DNA of 64,000 nt, from the NCBI GenBank assembly GCA_965205055.1, contig OZ242030.1, positions 186,001 through 250,000 on the forward strand. Direction: 5' to 3'. Positions 53,768-62,027 of the stretch are shown here, piece by piece. The notes beneath the pieces were generated by a model. That model did no database searches. It was given only the letters and a program-made list of their open reading frames with translations, and was not told where the DNA came from. Both the position numbers and the translations under genes were made by a program. Numbering within the stretch: the first letter of the stretch is position 1; every line of letters starts with the position of its first letter. Source of the stretch: CBDBBY01 sp965205055 (GTDB lineage: Bacteria; Pseudomonadota; Alphaproteobacteria; Rhodobacterales; Rhodobacteraceae).

Positions 53768-55060
53768 TCAGCCGGTAGCTAATTTTCTGATATAGTCAGT
53801 CATGGATGGAATGGGGCAGACAAAATGGTGCTCAGATTTTGATTGTTGCAAAAAACCGCGCTCAATCAGGCGGTTAAGAAACATGGAAGCGTCCAGCACA
53901 TTCGGCAACTGATACTTGTATTGTTTTCTGTCATTTGCGTGTTCAGCTACTATATTTTTGAGCTCTGCCAGCGTTTTGCCCGGCGGACTGGCGGCATCAA
54001 GCGCGATATGCACAAGACCGATGCTGCCGGCGAGGTCATTGTCAAGTCGCTCTCCATAGTATTCGTTCCGGTATGTTTCAGACGTCTTGGAAACAGTGTC
54101 GGCAAAGGTTCCTTCGGTTGGACCAAGCATGCCATCGTTGTCGACCACAGCCTTTGCCAGAGCTTGCAAGCCTGTCTGGAGATGCTGCGGCCAGCCGCTG
54201 CATTCCAGAGCTATCCGGCAGGCCCAATCTTCGCGATGCGAACCTCCTACGCGGAACGTCTCCAACATCAACATTGCGGCTGCTTCAGTCTCCTGCTGGT
54301 CCAGTGCTCCCAGCGTTACGCGCCGCCGATGCGACATCCGAGAAATGCCATGCGTGCGGAGCACTTCAAAAGAGTCGGATAAGCCAGCGAAAATGGGAAT
54401 TATTGGCAACCCATGGATGCCTTGATGCAAGTTTGATATTTCAGATGGACCTTGCCAGCGACGCAAGCTTTGTGCTTCGTCAAGCAACAGAACGACTGGT
54501 CTTTTCCAATTTTCTCGGGGAAAAAATCGTGTCAAAGTTTCCCAATTCAATTCACGTGGATTTGTGACTACTGACTTTGATTTACTGATTTGTGTGCTAG
54601 CTTTAATAACGAGTTCACTACCAATGTCAGTTGAACTGCCACGGTCTACTGAAACAATTTGATGTAACTTATCTGCCGTTTCGGAATCATCATTGGCGGC
54701 TGCGATGGCATCAGCAATTTTTGCAACCAAATTTGCTTGATTTAGGATAATATCAGGACGAAGAGGGACAGCAATCGGAGTTCCCTCCGTTTCCTTTGCC
54801 TTCCACCGATCTTCGAGTTTTTCAAGCAGAGCACTCTTGCCAACACCCGGCGGACCTTGGAACAGCCAAGTTTCATCGGAAGCTGGTTTTGGTTTGCCGA
54901 GGCGAAGCCTTTCCATAACGCCTTCAATAGTTAGTTCTATGTCTTCAATTTCTTGGTTTCGTCCTGAAAAAAACGGAGATTCACCCCGATCTTTGGTTAG
55001 TAATCGCGAAGAAAATCGCTTGAGCTGTTCAATATCCGGCGCACCGTCCTTATTTCTCAT
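53768..55060 (-). CDS. Stand-alone AAA-type ATPase
   Basis: The 430-residue protein has Walker A GPPGVGKS (69-76), Walker B VVLLLDEAQ (Asp194, Glu195), a sensor-like FAGLSD stretch, the MSHRRRVTLGAL segment typical of AAA_16/AAA_22 ATPases, and a C-terminal winged-helix-like region. No effector, nuclease or transposase domain is fused. The sequence is AT-richer than flanking thiolase and isomerase genes, indicating foreign origin. Similar ATPases serve in Tn7-like transposition (TniB/TnsC) or phage defence, but no partner is next to it. The ATG at 55060 is chosen; a GTG 18 nt upstream is possible. Confidence 0.75.
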   Translation of the reverse strand: MRNKDGAPDIEQLKRFSSRLLTKDRGESPFFSGRNQEIEDIELTIEGVMERLRLGKPKPASDETWLFQGPPGVGKSALLEKLEDRWKAKETEGTPIAVPLRPDIILNQANLVAKIADAIAAANDDSETADKLHQIVSVDRGSSTDIGSELVIKASTQISKSKSVVTNPRELNWETLTRFFPRENWKRPVVLLLDEAQSLRRWQGPSEISNLHQGIHGLPIIPIFAGLSDSFEVLRTHGISRMSHRRRVTLGALDQQETEAAAMLMLETFRVGGSHREDWACRIALECSGWPQHLQTGLQALAKAVVDNDGMLGPTEGTFADTVSKTSETYRNEYYGERLDNDLAGSIGLVHIALDAASPPGKTLAELKNIVAEHANDRKQYKYQLPNVLDASMFLNRLIERGFLQQSKSEHHFVCPIPSMTDYIRKLATG

Positions 55061-55689
55061 TTTTTTGATACCCTTCACTCCAGTTCAATCTTCAAACAAA
55101 AATTTGCCATGATCAATCCATCGGAAGCATGCTTGTTTGGGGACGTCGATCTCATTGCCATGCACCATCGGAGTGTCTTGATCCTGAATTTGTAGACGAA
55201 CATCAGCGTTGGTCAAGATTACAGCTATATTTTTCGTACTCAACACCTAAAGCGCAAAATTTTCGAAATAATTTCGACTTAGTTGAGAACTAAGAGAATT
55301 TAACGAGCTTGCTTTCGTCCATCCGGTGGATCGTCATATCTTGGATCAAAACGATTTTCCGCGAGGCAGGCACCAAATGTGAACTGAAGTCGGGTTCACA
55401 AGTGTTGGATTTCAAGTCGTTGCCCTGCGACGGTTCGGGTTCCAAGCAAGTGTCGGCGTTATTTCAGAAGATCAGAGGTGCGCTTCATTGGTGTTGTGGA
55501 CAGGTCTGCACGGCGGACGGTGTGCTTGGATGTCAAGGCTGAGCCTCTCGGGCCGAATGAGAGCGGGCTGCAATGCATTTACGGCTTTCGGCTGCGTACG
55601 AGTTTCAGTTGACGGAATTTGGCTCTGGAAAAATTTGGACGGTTCAGCCAAAGTTGAGATCTCCTGCAAGAATGGAATGAGGCTGTGAA
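55061..55689. other. Intergenic region between the AAA ATPase and the sugar isomerase
   Basis: No gene is supported in 629 bp. It contains a short perfect inverted repeat (55278-55294) in its AT-rich part and presumably promoters for both divergent genes. Confidence 0.5.
55278..55294. promoter_or_regulatory. Short perfect inverted repeat in a divergent intergenic region
   Basis: CTTAGTT and AACTAAG flank GAG in AT-rich DNA, as an operator might. No regulator gene is adjacent. It could equally be a chance hairpin. Confidence 0.3.
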
Positions 55690-56742
55690 ATGGGAAACAT
55701 GAAAGGTCCTGGCCTGTTCTTGGCGCAGTTCGCGGGCGACAAGCCGCCCTTTGAATCGCTTGGGTCAATTTCGGAATGGGCGGCGTCTCTTGGTTACAAA
55801 GGCGTGCAGATCCCGACTTTCGACGCTCGGATGTTCGATCTGGAGCGCGCGGCGGACTCGCAGGACTATTGCGACGAAATCAAAGGAGTATGCTCCGAAG
55901 CCGGGGTCGAGATTACGGAATTGTCGACTCACCTTCAAGGCCAGCTGGTCGCGGTTCATCCCGCGTACGATCTTCCGCTCGACGGATTCGCGCCTGCCAA
56001 AGTGCATGGCAAACCGAAGGAGCGTCAGAAGTGGGCAGCAAATCAGATTGAACTTGCGGCAATAGCTTCGCGCCGGATGGGTTTGGACACGATGGTCTCG
56101 TTCACGGGAGCGCTCGCGTTTCCCTATCTTTACCCGTGGCCGCCCAGAGCATCGGGGCTGATCGACGAAGCTTTTTCGGAGCTGGCGAAACGGTGGAAAC
56201 CCCTCTTGGATGCCTGCGACAAACAAGGCGTCGATGTCGGTTTCGAGCTGCACCCGGGCGAGGACGTGTTTGACGGAGCGACCTTCGAAATGTTTCTCGA
56301 CAAGCTGGCAGGTCATGCCCGCTGCGGGATCAACTACGACCCTTCGCATTTCCTCTTGCAGCAGTTGGACTATTTGGCGTTCATCGACATTTACCACGAG
56401 CGCATCAATTCGTTTCACGTGAAGGACGCCGAATTCAATCCGGACGGGCGCCAAGGCGTTTACTCGGGCTACCAGCCTTGGATGGAACGCGCCGGTCGCT
56501 TCAGAAGCCTCGGCGACGGTCAGATCGATTTTTCAGGCGTCTTTTCGAAGTTGGCGCAGTACGGATACGACAGCTGGGCGGTTCTCGAATGGGAATGCTG
56601 CATAAAATCCAAAGAGCAGGGCGCTTCGGAAGGTGCGCCTTTCATCGCAATGCACCTGATCGACGTCACGCAGGAATCATTCGAAGACTTCGCTGGCGGC
56701 GGCGAAAAAAGCGCGGCCAGAGCCGTGCTGGGGCTGGATTGA
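55690..56742 (+). CDS. Sugar phosphate isomerase/epimerase (IolE-like TIM barrel)
   Basis: The 350-residue AP-endonuclease-family-2 TIM barrel has metal-binding segments VGFELHPGED, GINYDPSHFLLQ and INSFHVKDAEF, and the late WAVLEWECC. It acts on a sugar or inositol derivative. Its stop overlaps the start of a Gfo/Idh/MocA dehydrogenase (TGATG), so the two form a coupled catabolic pair, typical of unusual-sugar oxidation. No transporter is adjacent. Confidence 0.85.
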   Translation: MGNMKGPGLFLAQFAGDKPPFESLGSISEWAASLGYKGVQIPTFDARMFDLERAADSQDYCDEIKGVCSEAGVEITELSTHLQGQLVAVHPAYDLPLDGFAPAKVHGKPKERQKWAANQIELAAIASRRMGLDTMVSFTGALAFPYLYPWPPRASGLIDEAFSELAKRWKPLLDACDKQGVDVGFELHPGEDVFDGATFEMFLDKLAGHARCGINYDPSHFLLQQLDYLAFIDIYHERINSFHVKDAEFNPDGRQGVYSGYQPWMERAGRFRSLGDGQIDFSGVFSKLAQYGYDSWAVLEWECCIKSKEQGASEGAPFIAMHLIDVTQESFEDFAGGGEKSAARAVLGLD

Positions 56743-57896
56743 TGGCAAATTCATTTCTTCCGCCCATCAGATACGGGATGGTCGGCGGCGGCAGAGGTGC
56801 CTTCATCGGCGCTGTCCATCGTATCGCGGCAGCTATGGACGGGCATTTTTGCCTCGCGGCCGGCGCGCTTTCTTCTGATCCGGAGCGCGCGAAGGCGTCC
56901 GGCGCGGATCTCGGGCTCAACCCCGACAGGATCTATGCGTCCTACGAAGAAATGGCGGAGTCTGAATCGAAGAGGCAGGACGGCATCGAAGCTGTCGTAA
57001 TTGTCACGCCGAACCACATGCATGCGCCGCCTGCAATCAAGTTCCTGCAGAACGGCGTCCACGTGATTTGCGACAAGCCTTTGACCGCAACGCTCGGCGA
57101 GGCCGAACAATTGAGCGAGATCGTGGCTTCTGCAGGCAAGGTATTCGTGCTGACCCACAACTACAGCGGCTATCCCATGGTGCGGGAGGCAAGAGAGCGA
57201 GTTCAGCGGGGAGAAATCGGCGCGATAAGGCTGGTGCATGCCGAGTACGTGCAGGACTGGCTTGCGGAACCCTTGGAGCGCGCCGGAAACAAGCAGGCTG
57301 GGTGGCGGACCGATCCTGCGCAATCAGGGCCTGCCGGCTGCCTTGGCGACATAGGCACCCATGCCTTTCAGTTGCTGCGCTTTGTGACGGGACTGCCCGT
57401 CGCTAGCGTCTCGGCGGAACTTTCCACATTCGTTCAAGGTCGTCGCGTCGACGACAACGCGCAGGCGATGCTGCGCTTCGAAAACGGCGCTCGCGGAACG
57501 ATCTGGGCATCCCAAGTTGCGCCGGGCAATGAAAACGGCTTGAAGCTTCGCGTTTACGGGGAAAAGGGCGGCCTTGAATGGACCCAATCCGATCCGACGT
57601 ATTTGTGGCATTCTCCTCTCGGCGGCAATAGGCAGCTGATTACGAGAGGCGGCGCGGGAGTCGGCGCTGCTGCGGCGCGGGTGACGAGAATTCCGGCGGG
57701 GCATCCGGAGGGATATCTGGAAGCGTTCGCGACGATCTACTCCGAAGCGGCGGCGGTCATAAGGGCAAAGGATGACGGCGCGCCTGTTCCGGAAGGGGTG
57801 CTTGTTCCGGGCATCGAAGACGGTCTCGAGGGCATGCGATTCATTGCTGCCTGCATTGAAAGCTCCTCGGCCGATTCCGCATGGGTGGGATTGTGA
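56742..57896 (+). CDS. Gfo/Idh/MocA family oxidoreductase
   Basis: The 384-residue protein has an N-terminal Rossmann fold (YGMVGGGRGAFIGAVHR) and the catalytic-lysine motif HVICDKPLTATL, with TPNHMHAPPAI before it. A C-terminal alpha/beta domain includes GCLGDIGTHAFQLLRFVTG. It oxidises or reduces a sugar hydroxyl with NAD(P). It is translationally coupled to the isomerase upstream by a one-base overlap. Confidence 0.9.
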   Translation: MANSFLPPIRYGMVGGGRGAFIGAVHRIAAAMDGHFCLAAGALSSDPERAKASGADLGLNPDRIYASYEEMAESESKRQDGIEAVVIVTPNHMHAPPAIKFLQNGVHVICDKPLTATLGEAEQLSEIVASAGKVFVLTHNYSGYPMVREARERVQRGEIGAIRLVHAEYVQDWLAEPLERAGNKQAGWRTDPAQSGPAGCLGDIGTHAFQLLRFVTGLPVASVSAELSTFVQGRRVDDNAQAMLRFENGARGTIWASQVAPGNENGLKLRVYGEKGGLEWTQSDPTYLWHSPLGGNRQLITRGGAGVGAAAARVTRIPAGHPEGYLEAFATIYSEAAAVIRAKDDGAPVPEGVLVPGIEDGLEGMRFIAACIESSSADSAWVGL

Positions 57897-57902
57897 AGCA
57901 TT

Positions 57903-57942
57903 CAAGCCGCCGGATGCGCGTGAGCGACAACGCGGCGGCTTG
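57903..57942. terminator. Candidate bidirectional terminator between convergent genes
   Basis: A perfect 9-bp stem (CAAGCCGCC / GGCGGCTTG) encloses a 22-nt loop in the 124-bp gap between the dehydrogenase and pnp 3' ends. No strong T-run is visible, so termination is inferred mainly from position. Confidence 0.45.
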
Positions 57943-58020
57943 ACATTGGCACTTCCGAGAATTTGCTGCCTTCATCCAATCGGTCCGTCGACACGGAACC
58001 GTCTAGACTTGGAGCGCGAT

Positions 58021-60141
58021 TCATCTTCTGCGGAATTCTTCGCCTGTCTGCTGATCGACCATCTTCATTGAAAGGCGAACCTTGCCGCGGTCGTCGAAAC
58101 CGGTGAGCTTCACCTTGACTTCTTGCCCCTCCGACAAAACTTCCGAGGGATGGCGAAGTCGGGTCTCGTTGATCTGGCTGATGTGCACTAGCCCGTCGCG
58201 TTTGCCGAAGAAATTGACGAACGCGCCGAAATCGGTCAGTTTCACGACTTTGCCGCTGTAGATCTTTCCGACTTCGGGCTCGGCCACGATCGAGTGAATC
58301 ATGTCGTAGGCCTTCTTGATCGCGCTTTGGTCCGACGATGCGATCTTGATGACGCCGTCATCGTTCACATCGACTTTCGCCCCGGAAGTTTCGACGATTT
58401 CGCGAATGATCTTTCCGCCCGTTCCGATCACGTCCCGGATCTTGTCGGTCGGGATGCTCATCGTTTCGATGCGCGGCGCGTAGGCCGAGAATTCGCCCGC
58501 CCGGTCTTGAGTCTTGGCCATCTCCTGAAGAATTCGCAACCGCCCATCCTTCGCTTGGGCCAGTGCTTTCTCCATGATTTCGGGAGTGATTCCGGCAATC
58601 TTGATGTCCATCTGCAGCGAGGTGATGCCGTTCACCGTTCCCGCGACTTTGAAGTCCATGTCGCCGAGATGATCTTCATCGCCGAGAATGTCGGTAAGAA
58701 TCGCGAAGCGGCCGTCCTTCTCCAGAATCAGCCCCATCGCCACCCCGGCGACAGGCAGCCGCAGCGGAACTCCGGCGTCCATCATCGAAAGCGACGCGCC
58801 GCAAACCGTTGCCATCGACGATGAGCCGTTCGACTCCGTTATCTCCGAAACGACCCTTATCGTGTAAGGAAATGACTCCTGGTCCGGGAGAACGGCCTGA
58901 AGGGCCCGCCAGGCGAGTTTTCCGTGCCCGATCTCCCGTCGGCCGGGAGGGCCCATTCGACCTGTCTCGCCTACGGAATACGGCGGGAAGTTATAGTGGA
59001 GCATGAAATTCGCGCGGTAGTTTCCGTGCAGGGCATCGACTATTTGCTCGTCCTCCCCGGTTCCGAGCGTCGTGACCACCAGCGCTTGGGTCTCGCCCCG
59101 GGTGAACAGGGCGGAGCCGTGGGCGCGCGGCAGGAGGCTGACCTCGCAATTGATCGGGCGCACCGTTTCCCTGTCGCGTCCGTCAATTCGATTGCCTCCG
59201 TCAATGATGTCGCCGCGGAGGATTCCCGACTCGAGCTTCTTGATCGCCTCCGGAAGGTTTTCGTCCGCTTGGCTTTCTTCGTCGATCGTCTCCGCGATCA
59301 TGCTTCGGACTTCGGCGATGCGGCCCTGCCGCTCCAGTTTGTCGGCGACCGCGAATGCTTCGCGCATCTTCCCGTCTCCGATGCTCGAGACTTTCTCGGC
59401 GAGTTCGGAATAGTCGGGGCTTTCGAACTCGAATGGAACCTTTGCCGCTTTTTCGGCGAGGGAGACAATCATGTCGATGACGGGGCCCATTTCCTTGTGC
59501 CCGAACTGCACCGCGCCGAGCATTTCCGATTCGCTCAGCTCGTACGCCTCCGATTCGACCATCATCACCGCGTCCCGGGTGCCGGCGACGACCAAGTCGA
59601 GGCGCTGCCCCGAGTTCTTGCACAACTGATCCATGTCGGTGACGGTCGGGTTGAGTATGTATCGTCCGTCAAGAAACCCGACTCTCGCGGCGGCTATCGG
59701 TCCGCAGAAAGGAACTCCCGAGAGGGTCAAGGCCGCAGACGCGGCGATGATCCCCACAATGTCCGGATCATTCACCAGGTCGTGAGACAGCACAGTGCAG
59801 GTCACTTGCACCTCATTGCTGAACCCATCGACGAAAAGCGGGCGAATCGGCCTGTCGATCAATCGCGAGGTCAGCGTTTCCTTTTCGGACGGTCTCGCTT
59901 CGCGCTTGAAAAAGCCGCCGGGTATCTTGCCGGACGCGTAATATCTTTCTTGATAGTGCACCGTCAGGGGAAAGAAATCCTGCCCCGGCTTTTTGGATCT
60001 GGCGAACGTGACGGCGGCCATGACGCGGGTTTCGCCTTTGGTCGCAACGACGCAGCCGTCCGCCTGCCGGGCGATCTTGCCTGTTTCGAGCTTGAGCGTT
60101 TCACCGCCCCATAGAATTTCTTCCGTTACAGAATTGAACAT
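58021..60141 (-). CDS. pnp: Polyribonucleotide nucleotidyltransferase (PNPase)
   Basis: The 706-residue protein has two RNase PH domains, e.g. FFKREARPSEKETLTSRLID and PINCEVSLLPRAHGSALFTR, then a KH domain (DVIGTGGKIIREI) and an S1 domain (GKIYSGKVVKLTDFGAFVNF). It degrades RNA phosphorolytically. It follows rpsO with 212 bp between them, including an 11-bp stem-loop just upstream of its start. Confidence 0.97.
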   Translation of the reverse strand: MFNSVTEEILWGGETLKLETGKIARQADGCVVATKGETRVMAAVTFARSKKPGQDFFPLTVHYQERYYASGKIPGGFFKREARPSEKETLTSRLIDRPIRPLFVDGFSNEVQVTCTVLSHDLVNDPDIVGIIAASAALTLSGVPFCGPIAAARVGFLDGRYILNPTVTDMDQLCKNSGQRLDLVVAGTRDAVMMVESEAYELSESEMLGAVQFGHKEMGPVIDMIVSLAEKAAKVPFEFESPDYSELAEKVSSIGDGKMREAFAVADKLERQGRIAEVRSMIAETIDEESQADENLPEAIKKLESGILRGDIIDGGNRIDGRDRETVRPINCEVSLLPRAHGSALFTRGETQALVVTTLGTGEDEQIVDALHGNYRANFMLHYNFPPYSVGETGRMGPPGRREIGHGKLAWRALQAVLPDQESFPYTIRVVSEITESNGSSSMATVCGASLSMMDAGVPLRLPVAGVAMGLILEKDGRFAILTDILGDEDHLGDMDFKVAGTVNGITSLQMDIKIAGITPEIMEKALAQAKDGRLRILQEMAKTQDRAGEFSAYAPRIETMSIPTDKIRDVIGTGGKIIREIVETSGAKVDVNDDGVIKIASSDQSAIKKAYDMIHSIVAEPEVGKIYSGKVVKLTDFGAFVNFFGKRDGLVHISQINETRLRHPSEVLSEGQEVKVKLTGFDDRGKVRLSMKMVDQQTGEEFRRR

Positions 60142-60170
60142 TTGATGCCTTTCATTCCGGTTGCTCGTTC

Positions 60171-60201
60171 AATCGCGCTCGCACGGACGTCGAGCGCGAT
60201 T
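60171..60201 (-). promoter_or_regulatory. Stem-loop in the pnp leader
   Basis: A perfect 11-bp stem (AATCGCGCTCG / CGAGCGCGATT) with a 9-nt loop ends 29 nt before the pnp ATG. In E. coli an RNase III-cleaved hairpin at this place controls pnp autoregulation. The location suggests the same here; no T-run follows, so it is not an obvious terminator. Confidence 0.6.
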
Positions 60202-60353
60202 CGGACTCTTCAGGCAGGTTCGAACCAACCTGCATGCCTTTGAGCAAACCGGGTCTTGCTTGTGCGCGATGTCCGCAAAAGGATTTCAGTCGGCTTTGAA
60301 TTTCGCAGCCCACCCGTTTGCATGTCATGCGGATCTTCGTCGCTTTTCCGTGC

Positions 60354-60623
60354 TTACCGACGGATGCCTAAACGGCCAATCAAATCCCGATAACGCTTTT
60401 CGTCTTTCGATTTGACGTAATCGAGCAACTTTCGTCGCTGGGCGATAAGCCTCCGCAGGCCTCGCCTTGAATGATCGTCCTTCTTGTGAGTCTTGAAATG
60501 TTCCGTGAGGTTCGAGATCCTCGTGGTCAAAACCGCCACCTGGACTTCGGGAGAGCCGACGTCTCTTTCGCTGATTGCGAATTCACTGATCAATTCGGCT
60601 TTTTTGCTGGCACCTATCGACAT
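60354..60623 (-). CDS. rpsO: 30S ribosomal protein S15
   Basis: The 89-residue protein is full-length S15: GSPEVQVAVLTTRI, NLTEHFKTHKKDDHSRRGL, LLDYVKSKDEKRY. The ATG at 60623 follows GGAAGC. It binds 16S rRNA early in 30S assembly. It precedes pnp as in most bacteria. Confidence 0.97.
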   Translation of the reverse strand: MSIGASKKAELISEFAISERDVGSPEVQVAVLTTRISNLTEHFKTHKKDDHSRRGLRRLIAQRRKLLDYVKSKDEKRYRDLIGRLGIRR

Positions 60624-61334
60624 CGCTTCCTTCTTTTTCTTGGTGGGCGAGCCGGGATGTCGTCCAGCCGGCGCCGTTTTCTGATTTGCGGCCGATCGAC
60701 CGGTGCCGTGCGCATATAGTATATCGGCGGCAATGCGCAAGCGTTAAACGATTCAATTGCGGCTCAAGCAGCCTCCGGTCCGGAGCTCTTGCGGCGCGCC
60801 GGATTGGCGCCGCCGGCATGCGGCTTTCATGACGGCTCGAATCCCGCTGATAGGCGATGACCTGCTTCGTGTTCCGTTCGGCAGCAATGGCCGATTGCTC
60901 CGAGGCTTGGCGATATGCCGCACTTTGAACCTTGCGACCTCGAGGCCGGGATTGCCTTGGCAGGGACTGCAGCGCCTTCTCCGCGAACGATGGAAGCGAT
61001 TCGGGACGCGCCGGAACGGACGGCGATGGACGCGCTGCAGATCAAAGAAGGAAAGATCCTGATCGGCATGAATCGATTGAATATTGAAGTGGACGAGAGG
61101 CAGGCGCGAATCGCATCACGCCGCGAGCTGCCGGCAGGCCGCTGAAGCATCGGGGCAGGGCGACCGGATCCGGTCGCGCGGCGCGGACCCAGCCGGCGTT
61201 TCCGATCTGCAACCCATCCGGAGAATTCAATCGGTCCCGGACTTCGAGAGGAATGCTTGCGCCGCCGCCGAAACTATCACCGCCGACAATTGAAGTGGAT
61301 GGCACCTTTCCGACTAAACTCGCCGGCGTTCAGG
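60624..61334. other. Intergenic region between infC and rpsO
   Basis: No gene is supported in 711 bp. A 76-codon + strand frame at 60915-61145 has no RBS or recognisable content. The usual alphaproteobacterial neighbour truB is not here. The rpsO promoter should be within 60624-60740. Confidence 0.5.
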
Positions 61335-61877
61335 TTATTTTGCCGGCCCGATCATCATGAACATTTGCTTCCCGTCCAGCTTCGGCAAGTCTTCGATCTT
61401 GCCGACTTCGCTGATGTCGACTGCCAAACGATCCAGCAATTCGCGCCCGATGTCTTGGTGGGCCATCTCGCGACCGCGGAATCGCATCGTGATTTTCACT
61501 TTGTCGCCGGCGTCGAGAAACCTGGCGACATTTCGCAATTTCACGTTGTAGTCGTGGGTGTCGGTGTTCGGTCGGAACTTCACCTCTTTGACTTCGATGG
61601 TCTTCTGCTTCTTTTTCGCTTCAGATTCGCGTTTTTGCTGCGCGTATTTGAACTTGCCCAGATCCATCAGCTTGCAAACAGGCGGCTTGGCCGTCGGCGA
61701 GATCTCCACAAGATCAAGCCCGGCCCGTTCCGCCATCGCCAAACCATTTTCGGGGGATGTGATCCCGTAGTTTTCGCCTTCGGGTCCAATTAGCCGGATT
61801 TCGGGAGCCACGATGTGTTCGTTCGCACGCGGCCCTCTCTGACGCACCGGCGGAGCGTTATACGGTCTACGAGGTAT
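61335..61877 (-). CDS. infC: Translation initiation factor IF-3, probable AUA start
   Basis: The protein has the full IF-3 pattern: RANEHIVAPEIRLIG, LDLVEISPTAKPPVCKLMD, FKYAQQKRESEAKKKQ, and the C-terminal KITMRFRGREMAHQDIGREL. A GTG at 61847 would give 170 residues. However, the frame continues upstream with conserved-looking residues (PRRPYNAPPV, like RRPHNAPP in relatives) to an ATA at 61877, preceded by GGAGAGGA at about 9-16 nt. infC is known to use a rare start codon (AUU in E. coli) for autoregulation, so AUA is the likely start, giving 180 residues. thrS lies upstream. Confidence 0.9.
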   Translation of the reverse strand: MPRRPYNAPPVRQRGPRANEHIVAPEIRLIGPEGENYGITSPENGLAMAERAGLDLVEISPTAKPPVCKLMDLGKFKYAQQKRESEAKKKQKTIEVKEVKFRPNTDTHDYNVKLRNVARFLDAGDKVKITMRFRGREMAHQDIGRELLDRLAVDISEVGKIEDLPKLDGKQMFMMIGPAK

Positions 61878-62027
61878 TTGAGTCGATCCTCTCCAGTGAA
61901 AAGCTTTCCGCTCAACGCCTACACAAACGGCGACGCCTGTTCAACACCAATCTGTCGAACGTTTTCGCCGAGTTGCGAGTCGAACCGGGCTGCCTGCGGC
62001 GACCTCGGATTCATGGCGACGAGCGAC

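Noticed and set aside
60214..60233. Second stem-loop (GCAGGTT / AACCTGC) between rpsO and pnp
   Set aside because: A short 7-bp stem without a T-run; could be part of an rpsO terminator but too weak to annotate.
60915..61145. 76-codon + strand frame between rpsO and infC
   Set aside because: No RBS, no recognisable family, and an equally long frame opposes it; insufficient evidence for a gene.
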